A stretch of 64,000 nt of DNA from Phytoactinopolyspora limicola (GTDB lineage Bacteria > Actinomycetota > Actinomycetes > Jiangellales > Jiangellaceae). A model generated the notes under the pieces. It saw only the letters and a list, made by a program, of their open reading frames with translations, was not told the origin of the DNA and ran no database searches. Of this stretch, positions 15,791 to 25,691 are shown piece by piece; the first letter of the stretch is position 1; every line of letters begins with the position of its first letter. The DNA is taken from contig NZ_JAAOEN010000001.1 in NCBI RefSeq assembly GCF_011320225.1, forward strand, positions 849,652 to 913,651, read 5' to 3'. Both the position numbers and the translations under genes were made by a program.

Positions 15791-16486
15791 CTATCGCTCC
15801 TCGACGTCGACCAGGAGGCCGCTTGCGTACATCCGATGAGAAGAACCCCAACGCGGCCAGCACGTCGTCAACGTGAGACGCGCTTCGGTTGGTTCCGTGC
15901 TGCGCGGCTCGCCAGGAACCGGGTCTACCACCCAGCTGTCGGTGATATTGATCCGGTTGCCGTCGGCGTTGCCGTTCGGGGCGGTGTCGAGCTCGTATCG
16001 GTAGACGCCGGTGTGTGTTTCTATCTCGATGATGTCGCCCTCGTGGAGCTCGGGGAACTTGGCGAAGGGTTCGCCGTGGCCGGACCGGTGGGCGGCGATG
16101 GCGAAGTTGCCGATCTCGCCGGCATGCACATTGTCGGGATACCGGCCGGGGCCGTTCTTGAGGTCGTCGTCCTCGACACCTTCGACGACGAGCCACTCCC
16201 AGTTCTCGCCGAACCGCTCGATGCGGAGGATGCCGTAGGCGGCACCGAGTTCGAGGCCGTCGTAGACCTCTTCGGGCTCCTCGTTGTCAATCTGGAGTGC
16301 GAACTGGCTGCGCAGGTCGCTCTGGGCAGCGGCAGTCTGGATGCCGGTACCCCAGAGCTGGTAACCCACAAAGAGCAGAACCAGGACGCCGGCGGTCAGC
16401 AGCAACTCCCCCAGGCCGCCCGCGATGGCGGCGACGGGGCTACGTTTAGGTGCGCGGCGGCGTCCCCGCCGTGCCTTGCGATGCAT
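15791..16486 (-). CDS. Class E sortase
   Basis: 231 residues. A basic N terminus (MHRKARRGRRRAPKR) and one membrane helix (LGELLLTAGVLVLLFVGYQL) anchor it with the catalytic domain outside. The sortase domain (about 80-225) shows 'GILRIERFGENWEWLVVEGV', the catalytic His in 'FAIAAHRSGHGEPFAKFPEL', catalytic Cys in 'LTLTTCWPRWGSS' and the Arg in 'SHRMYASGLLVDVEE'. Class E sortases cross-link surface proteins with LAxTG-type signals to peptidoglycan or to each other. I see no obvious LAxTG protein in the window. The operon includes the downstream microprotein. Confidence 0.93.
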   Translation of the reverse strand: MHRKARRGRRRAPKRSPVAAIAGGLGELLLTAGVLVLLFVGYQLWGTGIQTAAAQSDLRSQFALQIDNEEPEEVYDGLELGAAYGILRIERFGENWEWLVVEGVEDDDLKNGPGRYPDNVHAGEIGNFAIAAHRSGHGEPFAKFPELHEGDIIEIETHTGVYRYELDTAPNGNADGNRINITDSWVVDPVPGEPRSTEPTEARLTLTTCWPRWGSSHRMYASGLLVDVEER

Positions 16487-16746
16487 GGCACGAGCTTAAC
16501 GTGCAATGGGCGCCCGGCTTAAACCCAAGCGTCGCGTCGCGCACCTGCGTTCGGTCGTCAGGTGCCATCAAGCCGGTGACGGGGTACCGCGGCGACGGCG
16601 TCCACAGGTGTCGGTGGCTCGTTCCTTGTGGCCGACGTCGGGGTCCGGCGGCGAACGCGCAATCATGGAACCGGTAGCCGTGACGATACGTCCCATCGGT
16701 GCCAGGAGTAAGACGTTCAGGATGAATACGAAGGAGGCGGCCAAAC

Positions 16747-17229
16747 GTGACCGGGATTTCGGAGCGCCGCAAGCTCATTGCCGTTGTGGCCGTGGCGGCG
16801 GCAGCCGTGGTCATCGTCGCAATTGGCGCGGCCGCTATCGGGCTTCTCGCCGACCGTGACGACGACGCGGTAGCGACCCAGGACGCCGACGACGATGCCA
16901 CCCCGTCCCCGTCCGATGACGCATCCGACGACGAGCAGGATGTCCGGGAGGGCGACCCGTCCAACGATGGCGACGAGACCGATGCCGCCGAGGAACGCGG
17001 CGATGTGGCGCCTAATCCGGCTGGTGCGGACTTCCTCTCCGAGCCCATGAGTGGGCAGGAGGCCATCGACGCGCTGGGTGACGATCTCGAGGCGGTCGCC
17101 AGGCTGAACCACCGTGACGTGGACGAGCTGCGTGATCTGCTGCTGCGAGACTCGACTCTTCACGTGAGCCCCAGCGGGTTCCTGCTCTACATCGACACCG
17201 CAACTCCGAACGCCCCCGGTGACGACTGA
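16747..17229 (+). CDS. Membrane-anchored acidic protein, unknown; possibly truncated surface protein
   Basis: 160 residues from GTG 16747 with GGAGG 10 nt upstream. An N-terminal membrane helix (IAVVAVAAAAVVIVAIGAAA) is followed by a 65-residue acidic linker. A short globular end follows: 'AIDALGDDLEAVARLNHRDV', then 'DELRDLLLRDSTLHVSPSGF' and 'LLYIDTATPNAPGDD'. This last part resembles the entry to larger exported peptidase-like proteins ('LxxDPxLxVDxxGRLFYVD'), where a catalytic region would follow, but here the frame stops. Either a short stand-alone protein or a remnant; I cannot tell which. Confidence 0.7.
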   Translation: MTGISERRKLIAVVAVAAAAVVIVAIGAAAIGLLADRDDDAVATQDADDDATPSPSDDASDDEQDVREGDPSNDGDETDAAEERGDVAPNPAGADFLSEPMSGQEAIDALGDDLEAVARLNHRDVDELRDLLLRDSTLHVSPSGFLLYIDTATPNAPGDD

Positions 17230-17314
17230 CCAAGCCGCGGGTTGTGCCCGGATCTGGATCTCCGAACGCCTACGATGAGGCGTGGAGGTTCGACGGTCGG
17301 CGCAGGAGGCGAGG

Positions 17315-18784
17315 GTGGGCCCAGCGGAACGGTGCGACGTGGTCGTGGTGGGCTCCGGTCCGAACGGCCTCGCCGCTGCTGTCACGATGGCTCGGGCCGG
17401 GCTCGACGTCCGCGTGTACGAGGCACAGTCCACACTCGGCGGCGGTGCCCGCACACTCGACTTCGGTATGGCGCCCGGCCTGGTGCACGACATCTGCTCG
17501 GCGGTCCATCCACTGGCGGCGGCTTCACCGTTCTTCCGTGAGTTCGACCTTGCCGCGCGGGGTGTCGAGCTGCGTTATTCCGACGTCTCCTACGCGCAGC
17601 CCCTGGATGGCGGACGTGCCGGCGTGGCCTACCGCGATCTGGACCGAACCGTGGAAGGTCTGGGCGCGGACGGCCGGGGCTGGCGGCGGCTGCTCGGACC
17701 GCTGGTGCGGCACGTGCCAGGCGTTGTTGATGCGGCCCTGTCGGACCGGCGGAGTCTGCCCAAGGATCCGCTCTCGGCTGTCCAGCTTGGGCGTGCCGTG
17801 GTCGAACAGGGCACCCGGTTGTGGAATCTCCGCTGGAAGGACGAGGTCGCTCCGGCGTTGCTGACCGGCGTAGGGGCGCACGCGATCTCCACCCTGCCCA
17901 GCCTCCCGGTAGCGGGTACCGCCGTGATGCTCGCCGCGCTGGCTCATTCGCCGGGGTGGGCACTACCGGTCGGGGGTAGTCAGGCCATCGTCGACGCCAT
18001 GATCGACGACCTCAAGGCGCACGGCGCCATGGTGACCACCGGGGCCGAGATCACCGACTTCGAGCAGCTACCGACGGCACGGGCGTATCTGTTCGACACC
18101 ACCCCCAGAAATCTCCTCCAGGTCATGGGCGAACGGCTGCCGAACCGATACCGCAGGACACTGGCTGGGTATCGCTACGGCGACGCCGTCTGCAAGGTCG
18201 ACTTCGTGCTGTCCGGTCCCGTCCCGTGGACCCATCCGGAGGTTGGCCGGGCCAGCACGGTGCACGTGTGCGGCACCCGAGAGGAGATGGCCCGTGCCGA
18301 GGCGGAGGTAGCCGCCGGTCGGCATGCGGAGTACCCGATGACGCTTGTGTCGGATCCTACGGTGACCGATGACGCCCGTGAGGTGGACGGACTACGCCCA
18401 CTGTGGGCGTATGCTCACGTCCCGGCGGGCTCCACCGTCGACATCGGGGCGACCGTCCAGGCCGGGATCGAGCGCTTCGCCCCCGGATTCGGTGATGTCG
18501 TCGTCGAGCGTCGGGCTATCCCAGCGGCGCAGATGGCCCACCACAACGCCAACTACATCGGTGGCGACTTCGCTGCCGGTGCGTTGACGACGTGGCAGCT
18601 GCTGGCCCGGCCGGCCCTGCGGTGGGATCCGTGGGCCACCCCGGTGCCGGGTGTGTACCTGTGCTCGTCGGCCAGCCCACCGGCACCCGGGGTGCACGGC
18701 ATGTGTGGCTGGCACGCGGCTCGGCGGGCGCTTCGAGCCGTATTCGGCATCAAGCGCCCGCCCAGCCTCGCCCCACACGTCTGA
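17315..18784 (+). CDS. FAD-dependent oxidoreductase, phytoene-dehydrogenase-like
   Basis: 489 residues from GTG 17315, chosen because AGGAGG lies 5 nt upstream; an earlier in-frame GTG (17282) lacks one. The N-terminal Rossmann motif 'VVVVGSGPNGLAAAVTMARA' with acceptor 'VRVYEAQ' binds FAD, followed by 'LGGGARTLDF'. A central substrate domain follows, then the C-terminal FAD-contacting segment 'GVYLCSSASPPAPGVHGMCG'. Proteins of this group are related to CrtI and to human PYROXD2; no carotenoid genes lie nearby, so the substrate is unknown. Monocistronic, ending at a hairpin shared with the convergent gene. Confidence 0.9.
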   Translation: MGPAERCDVVVVGSGPNGLAAAVTMARAGLDVRVYEAQSTLGGGARTLDFGMAPGLVHDICSAVHPLAAASPFFREFDLAARGVELRYSDVSYAQPLDGGRAGVAYRDLDRTVEGLGADGRGWRRLLGPLVRHVPGVVDAALSDRRSLPKDPLSAVQLGRAVVEQGTRLWNLRWKDEVAPALLTGVGAHAISTLPSLPVAGTAVMLAALAHSPGWALPVGGSQAIVDAMIDDLKAHGAMVTTGAEITDFEQLPTARAYLFDTTPRNLLQVMGERLPNRYRRTLAGYRYGDAVCKVDFVLSGPVPWTHPEVGRASTVHVCGTREEMARAEAEVAAGRHAEYPMTLVSDPTVTDDAREVDGLRPLWAYAHVPAGSTVDIGATVQAGIERFAPGFGDVVVERRAIPAAQMAHHNANYIGGDFAAGALTTWQLLARPALRWDPWATPVPGVYLCSSASPPAPGVHGMCGWHAARRALRAVFGIKRPPSLAPHV

Positions 18785-18817
18785 AGTGACCATGGCCCCG
18801 CGGGCCTCAGGCAACGC

Positions 18818-18872
18818 AGCGGCCCCGCGGGGCCCCGAAGCCTGGAATGCCTCGGAGCCTTGCGGGGCCGCT
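18818..18872. terminator. Bidirectional hairpin between convergent genes
   Basis: AGCGGCCCCGC (18818-18828) pairs with GCGGGGCCGCT (18862-18872), and a second GC-rich fold lies inside. It sits between the oxidoreductase (ends 18784) and the convergent gene (ends 18882), so it can stop transcription in both directions. Confidence 0.7.
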
Positions 18873-18881
18873 TGGGGTGGA

Positions 18882-20219
18882 TTACCGGTCGTCGGCGCGG
18901 GTATAGGGGTTCTCCCCCACCCACGGAATATGTTCGGTCACTGCATTCGAAGCGTACGACGCCTTGTTCTCGAACTCGAGGTATGCCGTGTCCGGTGGAG
19001 CTTCCTCCGATTCCTCGGAATCGGGCAGGCCATCCGATAGTCCTGTCTCGAGGGTCACAGCCACACCCGAGCCACCAGTGATGGGGGTGTACACGCTTGC
19101 CGCGTGGTATCCGGTTGTTTCGTCAGACTCCTCGGACAGTCCAGGTAGCACGGCACATCCAGCGAGGCGATCGTGGCAGAAGGTGTCGTAGAGTCTGCCT
19201 TTCTGCCAGATCAGTACGTCCACGTTGAGTCCATCTTCGGTGGTGTAGCGAGCTGTGATGGTTCCGGACTGCCATTGTTCGTCGATATCGGCGAGGGCAC
19301 CGGTCTCCGGGTCGAAGACCCCCCCTTCCCGTGCGCCGTCATCCGGCTCCACCGGGGTGAGTGGGCCCAGATCGAGCGCCTCTTCCACGTCGGCACGTAC
19401 GTCGGGCCACGCCGCTAGAGTTCCCACTAGATCGATGCCGTTGAACAGGTCGTCGTTATCGTGGCGTTCGCCCACAGCCAGCGCGGCATCAGCGATCGTG
19501 TCCGCATGTTCCTTCGACAGGATTTCGTATGCCGACTGATCGGCACCCATCACGTCCCACTGCACGATGACCGATGCTGACTCGTTTTCGAGGATGGTGA
19601 CGCCTGTCGTTCCGACCTCGGCCGCGATCCGCCAGTGGTCGTTGTTGGTGCGTCCCTCCTCGCATTCGTCAGGTTCCTGCCAGGTAAACGAGGTCGGCGG
19701 TGGATTGGTGCATGGGCGGAATGCGTCAAGGTCCGGTCGCGCAGGCGCCAGGTAGATGTTCAGCCAGAATTCCCGGTCGCCGTTGTCGCCGCGCTGTAGG
19801 TTGAGGACGATGCTCGGAGTTCCATAGGGCCCCTGGCTCACGCCCACGGGAGGATTCTCGGCAAAGTGCACGTCCTCGGGCAGGACGGCGCTCACGGCCT
19901 CCCACATCTCCAGCAGCAGAGGATCGTCGGCGACCTCGGGGCTGAGCGGTGCACCGTCCAGCGAAGTGGCAGCTGCCGGCTGGACCGAGTTGGGACTGCC
20001 GTCGCGTTCGCCTTCGATTAACGACAACGGCGACGCGGGGACTACCAGGGCGGCCGCCACCAGCGCGGCCGCCCCGGCGCCGGACCCTGCCACTCGCCGG
20101 CGCAGGTGCCGGGCTCGGCGAGCTCGGCCGCGGGTGATGTCGTCGTCGGGTAGGCCTGGCGACGGCGGATCCTGGGTCACGGCATCAGCGAACAGTGCCC
20201 GTAACCTTTCGTGGTTCAT
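18882..20219 (-). CDS. Membrane-anchored partner of the SigE-type sigma factor, probable anti-sigma-like protein
   Basis: 445 residues. A short cytoplasmic N terminus (MNHERLRALFADAVTQDPPS) is followed by a very basic stretch (RGRARRARHLRRRVAGSG), one membrane helix (AGAAALVAAALVVPASPLSL) and an extracellular portion of about 370 residues with several acidic clusters and paired Cys ('DTFCHDRLAGCAVLPG', 'FRPCTNPP'). The start overlaps the sigma factor's stop by 4 bp, a typical arrangement for SigE-family sigma factors and their membrane partners, though the cytoplasmic part is too short for a classical zinc anti-sigma domain. Extracytoplasmic sensing is inferred. Confidence 0.85.
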   Translation of the reverse strand: MNHERLRALFADAVTQDPPSPGLPDDDITRGRARRARHLRRRVAGSGAGAAALVAAALVVPASPLSLIEGERDGSPNSVQPAAATSLDGAPLSPEVADDPLLLEMWEAVSAVLPEDVHFAENPPVGVSQGPYGTPSIVLNLQRGDNGDREFWLNIYLAPARPDLDAFRPCTNPPPTSFTWQEPDECEEGRTNNDHWRIAAEVGTTGVTILENESASVIVQWDVMGADQSAYEILSKEHADTIADAALAVGERHDNDDLFNGIDLVGTLAAWPDVRADVEEALDLGPLTPVEPDDGAREGGVFDPETGALADIDEQWQSGTITARYTTEDGLNVDVLIWQKGRLYDTFCHDRLAGCAVLPGLSEESDETTGYHAASVYTPITGGSGVAVTLETGLSDGLPDSEESEEAPPDTAYLEFENKASYASNAVTEHIPWVGENPYTRADDR

Positions 20220-20758
20220 AGCTGCTCCTTCATCTCGGCCAGTGTGGTGGTGCCGAGCAGGTCCCGGAGCCGATCCAGACCGCGCGCCGTTTGGCTCTTC
20301 ACGGTGCCGGAGCGGCAGTTGAGTAGATCAGCGACCTGTTCGACCGAGAGGTCTTCCCAAAACCGCAGGACCAGTACGGCCCGTTGTCGAGCGGGAAGTT
20401 CCGCCAGCGCGGAGAGCAGCCGATGACGAACCCCGGGGTCCGCCAGGTCGGCCGGATCACCCGTGGAGACGCCCACGGTCTGCCGTGACCCGTCGGTCGC
20501 GGTGTCGGTGGCGTGCTCGCGGCGCCACGGGCGGCGGCTGTTGTCGATGTACACGTTGAGCAGCGTCCTGCGCGCATACCCGTCGGCGTCGTCACGTCGC
20601 CGTACTCTGCGCCATGCCACATACAACTTGGCGAGGGTCTCTTGAACAAGATCCTCGGCCAGGTGCCAATCACCGCAGAGCAGGTAGGCCGTACGTAACA
20701 GGGCGCGCCGTCGGGCGACGACGAACTCCCGGTACGACCCCTCGTCGATCTTCAGCAC
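20216..20758 (-). CDS. SigE family ECF RNA polymerase sigma factor
   Basis: 180 residues. Region 2: 'FVVARRRALLRTAYLLCGDW' with 'AEDLVQETLAKLYVAWRRV', the -10-binding core. Region 4: 'LPARQRAVLVLRFWEDLSVE' and 'QVADLLNCRSGTVKSQTARG' with the HTH that reads the -35. The 'Y..F(V/A)..R...L.R.AYLL.GD...AEDL.Q' pattern defines the actinobacterial SigE group. It is the first gene of a two-gene operon with a membrane partner; no obvious self-promoter motif was identified in the short upstream spacer. Confidence 0.95.
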   Translation of the reverse strand: MLKIDEGSYREFVVARRRALLRTAYLLCGDWHLAEDLVQETLAKLYVAWRRVRRRDDADGYARRTLLNVYIDNSRRPWRREHATDTATDGSRQTVGVSTGDPADLADPGVRHRLLSALAELPARQRAVLVLRFWEDLSVEQVADLLNCRSGTVKSQTARGLDRLRDLLGTTTLAEMKEQL

Positions 20759-20832
20759 AATCGCCTCCGCCGGTGGTGAACTAACCTCTCACCCGGTATC
20801 ACGGAACAGGCGGCCAATCAGGTTGCATGACG

Positions 20833-21753
20833 TCACTCGGGCCGGAACCGTCGAGGCAGCAGCTTCTCAGTGGGGAAGAACGCCAACCAGCACACCACCG
20901 TGGGCAGGAAGTGGATACCCAGCGTCAGGAATGTGATCACGTGGAAGCCCAAGAAGAAGGCCGCGCCGAGGTACAGCGCCTTTCCGCGGAGGAAGAGAAT
21001 AACGGGCGACAGGTACTCGGCGATCAACATCACCCACTGGCCGATCCGCAACAGCCAGGGGTAATCGAGAGACCACCGGGCGAGATCCGTGCCACGGCGA
21101 ATGAACGCCCAGGTGAGCACAGCGCTGTTGCCCCAGGCGAACGGGGCACCATTGCGCACCCATTTGGCCACGGCCGCACCGAAGTAGGTAGCGATGACGC
21201 AGACTTGCAGACAGCGGAACGCCCAACCGCCGGCCTGTGTGGTGCCGTGGTCGCTGATGCGCGCCCGGCCGATGGTGGGCAGCACGAAGGCGGCCACCAC
21301 CAGCGCCAGGTGGTCGTGGTCGACCTTGCCGAACGACATGCTCAAGATCAGCCACTCGAAATAACACAGCGCCACCGTCCACCCGGCCAGCCGTGGCAGC
21401 CGCCCGGTGGCGGCGATCAGGCAGCCGACGATGATGACGATCTGCAGGGTTTGGGCCAGGCCCACCGACGGTTCGGGTAGCGGCAGCGCGCGCCCGATCC
21501 ATAGCGGCTGGTAAAGCTCCGGTGCGTAACCATGCGGAATGACGTCGTTGCGCAGGTACAGGATGTCGTAGATCAGGAACAGGTAGATGACCGCCCGCAT
21601 GATGCCCACCCGCGAGCGGGGGATATCCGGTAGCCACCAGTCGGCGACGCGGGTGCCGAGACGGCGGGCTCGGGTGGGATGACGGGGACCGGCGGGAGCG
21701 TCCGGCGCCGCAACGCGCGAAGTGACGGTGGTCTGTTCGGTGCCCTCGTTCAC
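20833..21753 (-). CDS. HTTM domain integral membrane protein
   Basis: 306 residues from GTG 21753, which overlaps the upstream stop as GTGA; the frame is open further upstream, but only inside the preceding gene. Several membrane helices: 'VGIMRAVIYLFLIYDILYL', 'LAQTLQIVIIVGCLIAATG', 'LCYFEWLILSMSFGKVDHDH', 'CLQVCVIATYFGAAVAKW' and 'FFLGFHVITFLTLGIHFL'. The 'KVDHDH' and 'YFGAAVAKW' motifs fit the HTTM family (horizontally transferred transmembrane domain, related to vitamin-K-dependent γ-carboxylase). Some HTTM proteins carry out lipid or peptide modification, but the activity of this lineage is unknown. Paired with the upstream single-helix protein. Confidence 0.88.
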   Translation of the reverse strand: MNEGTEQTTVTSRVAAPDAPAGPRHPTRARRLGTRVADWWLPDIPRSRVGIMRAVIYLFLIYDILYLRNDVIPHGYAPELYQPLWIGRALPLPEPSVGLAQTLQIVIIVGCLIAATGRLPRLAGWTVALCYFEWLILSMSFGKVDHDHLALVVAAFVLPTIGRARISDHGTTQAGGWAFRCLQVCVIATYFGAAVAKWVRNGAPFAWGNSAVLTWAFIRRGTDLARWSLDYPWLLRIGQWVMLIAEYLSPVILFLRGKALYLGAAFFLGFHVITFLTLGIHFLPTVVCWLAFFPTEKLLPRRFRPE

Positions 21754-22271
21754 CGGACTACCTCCCACTCGGCGAGCAGCTCGGTCTCCGGATCTCCGAC
21801 GACGTAACCGTCCCGCAATTGGTAGACGCTTCGCTTGAGATACATATGTGTGTATTGGTCTCGGTCCGGGTGGAGCTGGCGGAAGGCATCGGCGATTACC
21901 TGCATGAGGGAGGGGTCCTCGATGAACCGGCCTAGCTGTCCTTCCACTTCGGCGCGGCCGATACCGGTGCCCGTGGCGTTTAGCGGTACCCGCACCTCGT
22001 CGCCCGATTCGGTCTCGGCCAGGATGTAGGTGGAACGCGTCTGTCCGTCGAGGTTGTGCGCGGTGGCGTACTGCGCCATGGAACCAAACGGGAAGTAATC
22101 GTCGGAGTCTTTGAGCGTGCCGTGCAGCAGGGCCAGCAGGCCGAGGCCGGCGGCGGCCAGCCGCCACGCCTTCGCCCATCGGGGCAAAAGGCCGCGGCCT
22201 TGCGGCGGCGACGTCGTGGTGCGGGGGATCACGTCGTAGAGACTACGCATCCGGGCCGGTGGGTCGTCCAC
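21750..22271 (-). CDS. Single-helix membrane protein paired with HTTM protein
   Basis: 173 residues from GTG 22271; ATG 22250 is an equally possible start, and neither has a good ribosome site. One membrane helix near residues 32-50 (AWRLAAAGLGLLALLHGTLK) precedes an extracellular domain of about 120 residues with 'DDYFPFGSMAQYATAHNLDG', 'STYILAETESGDEVRVPLNA' and 'HMYLKRSVYQLRDGYVVGDP'. The same two-gene arrangement with an HTTM protein is, as I recall, common in actinobacteria, so the two probably act as a complex. No catalytic motif is evident. Confidence 0.85.
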   Translation of the reverse strand: MDDPPARMRSLYDVIPRTTTSPPQGRGLLPRWAKAWRLAAAGLGLLALLHGTLKDSDDYFPFGSMAQYATAHNLDGQTRSTYILAETESGDEVRVPLNATGTGIGRAEVEGQLGRFIEDPSLMQVIADAFRQLHPDRDQYTHMYLKRSVYQLRDGYVVGDPETELLAEWEVVR

Positions 22272-22379
22272 ACCTCGACTACATCCGAGATGGGCCCGTG
22301 GTCGGACACCCAGGTGGTCGGATCATCCTCTGGGATGACCGGTGCCGGTGGCGACGAGTGCGGGCGCCTGATCTCGTGG

Positions 22380-22440
22380 CTTGCACTCCAAGGGTGAGAG
22401 TGCTAAAACAGCGTTAGCACTCTTAAGGTGAGAGTGACAA
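22380..22440 (+). promoter_or_regulatory. Two CIRCE operators (HrcA binding sites) upstream of groEL
   Basis: The CIRCE consensus is TTAGCACTC-N9-GAGTGCTAA. Site 1 (22380-22406) has CTTGCACTC-N9-GAGTGCTAA; site 2 (22414-22440) has TTAGCACTC-N9-GAGTGACAA. Each has one perfect and one degenerate arm, and they lie 34 bp apart. They imply repression of groEL by HrcA and release on heat shock. Confidence 0.95.
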
Positions 22441-22476
22441 GGAAGCCGGGTCGGCGAGGTCCCGGAAACTCGGTGA

Positions 22477-24186
<1,710 letters not shown>

Positions 24187-24223
24187 ACCCTTAGGTCGTT
24201 TAGTCCGCTTCACCACCGAACAA

Positions 24224-24259
24224 CGACGGTGCCCCGGTCTACTGGCCGGGGCACCGTCG
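24224..24259 (+). terminator. Rho-independent-like terminator of groEL
   Basis: CGACGGTGCCCCGG (24224-24237) and CCGGGGCACCGTCG (24246-24259) form a perfect 14-bp stem with an 8-nt loop, 37 nt after the groEL stop. A short T-rich trace (GTCATT) follows. Confidence 0.88.
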
Positions 24260-24321
24260 GTCATTGCGGAGCCCGGTCGGGCGGGAGGAAATCCCGCCTC
24301 ACCGGGCATGCGTATCTCGGT

Positions 24322-24879
24322 CTAGTGCGACACCAACGACGACGGGGTGACGGTCACCGGGTAGGGCCGGTTGAGTGTGACGGCGTCGTGGCTAGCGCCT
24401 CGTGCTACCTCAACGTACTGACCATCGTGCAGGTCATACGCCACCAAAGACGGCTCGGCCGGGTCGACGATCCAGTACGACGCCACGCCACCCTCGGCAT
24501 ACTTGGCGTATTTCAGTTTCGTGTCACGTAATCGGCTGCTCGGCGAGAGCACCTCCACCGCTAGCCGCAGTGGCGCGGTGATCGGCCCGTCACCGAGGTC
24601 ATCCTTGGCGACGACGAGCAGGTCGGGTTCGAGCGAGTTCCGCCTATCCGGCTGCCAGTCGAGCGGAGCGAAGAAGACCTCCAGATGCGGCGGACAGGCT
24701 TCTTCGAGAAGCAAAGTGAGCCGCCGTGCGACACGCTGATGTGTGAAATTGGGTGCTGGGCTCACGATCAGCGTTCCATCGATGAGCTCGTAACGCAGGC
24801 CGTCGTCTTCGGGTAGCTGGGTGAGGTCGTCGACCGTCCAGTCGTCCGTGGCACGGGGCATCACCGCCATAGTTGTCAT
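24322..24879 (-). CDS. Uma2 family protein (DUF820, PD-(D/E)XK nuclease fold)
   Basis: 185 residues from ATG 24879, chosen because AGGAGG lies 5 nt upstream. Characteristic segments: 'LTQLPEDDGLRYELIDGTLI', 'SPAPNFTHQRVARRLTLLLE', 'LEPDLLVVAKDD' (catalytic Asp of the PD-ExK core) and 'RLAVEVLSPSSRLRDTKLKY' with Glu and later Lys, then 'ASYWIVDPAEPSLVAYDL'. Uma2 proteins are abundant in actinobacteria and cyanobacteria; their nuclease activity and target are largely untested. It stands alone after groEL, on the opposite strand, with no mobile element nearby. Confidence 0.92.
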   Translation of the reverse strand: MTTMAVMPRATDDWTVDDLTQLPEDDGLRYELIDGTLIVSPAPNFTHQRVARRLTLLLEEACPPHLEVFFAPLDWQPDRRNSLEPDLLVVAKDDLGDGPITAPLRLAVEVLSPSSRLRDTKLKYAKYAEGGVASYWIVDPAEPSLVAYDLHDGQYVEVARGASHDAVTLNRPYPVTVTPSSLVSH

Positions 24880-24995
24880 AGTGCCCTCCTGGGCCGAGAT
24901 TTTCCACGTCATCATCCACTGCACGCACGAGAATGCCAAGCTGGTTATCCACAGGCGAATGGCAGGTAACGTGTGCTAATCGGAGAAAGCGACCT

Positions 24996-25691
24996 CTATT
25001 TGTGTGCTGCCAGTGGGATCTCGCCGAGCAGGAGGGCGGCACGGGCGGCCGCGTCGGCTTTGACGCGGTTGATCGTCGCTGGATCCAGATCGGCTTCGGC
25101 GCCCGCAGGTCCCGCGGCGTGATCAGCGTTGCGGGCCTGCAACTCGGCCAGCAACTCGTCGTCGCCGCGACCACGCATCAGGAGCAGCAGGAACGGGTCG
25201 GCGTCCAGCAGCCACGACGCCTGATAGCACAGCGCGGCCGCGTGGGTGCAAGGGTGGCCCCAGTCGTCGCAGGTGCAGCTCGGTTCGAGATCGTCGATAC
25301 CCGGCAGAAGGGGCACGCCGGCGTCGGATGCGGTCTCGGCGAGTTCATACGGCATGTCTCGTTCGAGAAGCGCGGCGACGTGCCCGGCCTGGGACGCGAC
25401 GGCGTCCAGCAGCCGTTCCCAGGTGGTGGCGGAGAACTCTTCGAGCGCGACGACGGTCTCATGTGGCGCGTGGTCCTCGCCGTAGACGGTTGCGGAGATC
25501 CGGCCCGGGCTGACCGTGATGGTCCCGACGTGGCCGCCATGGGCGAAGGCGCGGCCCCGCCGCAACGCGTCGGAGTCGAGGGAGGTGTCTTCGAGCGCGG
25601 CGATCCAGGCGTTGCCCCACCACGTCTGCGCGCGTCGGGTGCGGCGTTTGCGAGCCGGGAACGCCGGAAACCCCTTGGCCAATTCGGTCAT
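24996..25691 (-). CDS. SWIM zinc-finger protein paired with SNF2 helicase
   Basis: 231 residues from ATG 25691, which overlaps the helicase stop by ATGA. It starts 'FPAFPARKRRTRRAQTWWGN' and then 'AWIAALEDTSLDSDALRRGR', the usual opening of this family. The SWIM motif CxCx(n)CxH is 'CTCDDWGHPCTHAAALCY' (about residues 143-160), a zinc module that mediates DNA or protein binding. The C-terminal 70 residues are helical and Ala rich. In actinobacteria SWIM proteins of this kind are regularly encoded next to a SNF2 helicase, so they likely act as one DNA-remodelling or repair machine. Confidence 0.93.
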   Translation of the reverse strand: MTELAKGFPAFPARKRRTRRAQTWWGNAWIAALEDTSLDSDALRRGRAFAHGGHVGTITVSPGRISATVYGEDHAPHETVVALEEFSATTWERLLDAVASQAGHVAALLERDMPYELAETASDAGVPLLPGIDDLEPSCTCDDWGHPCTHAAALCYQASWLLDADPFLLLLMRGRGDDELLAELQARNADHAAGPAGAEADLDPATINRVKADAAARAALLLGEIPLAAHK

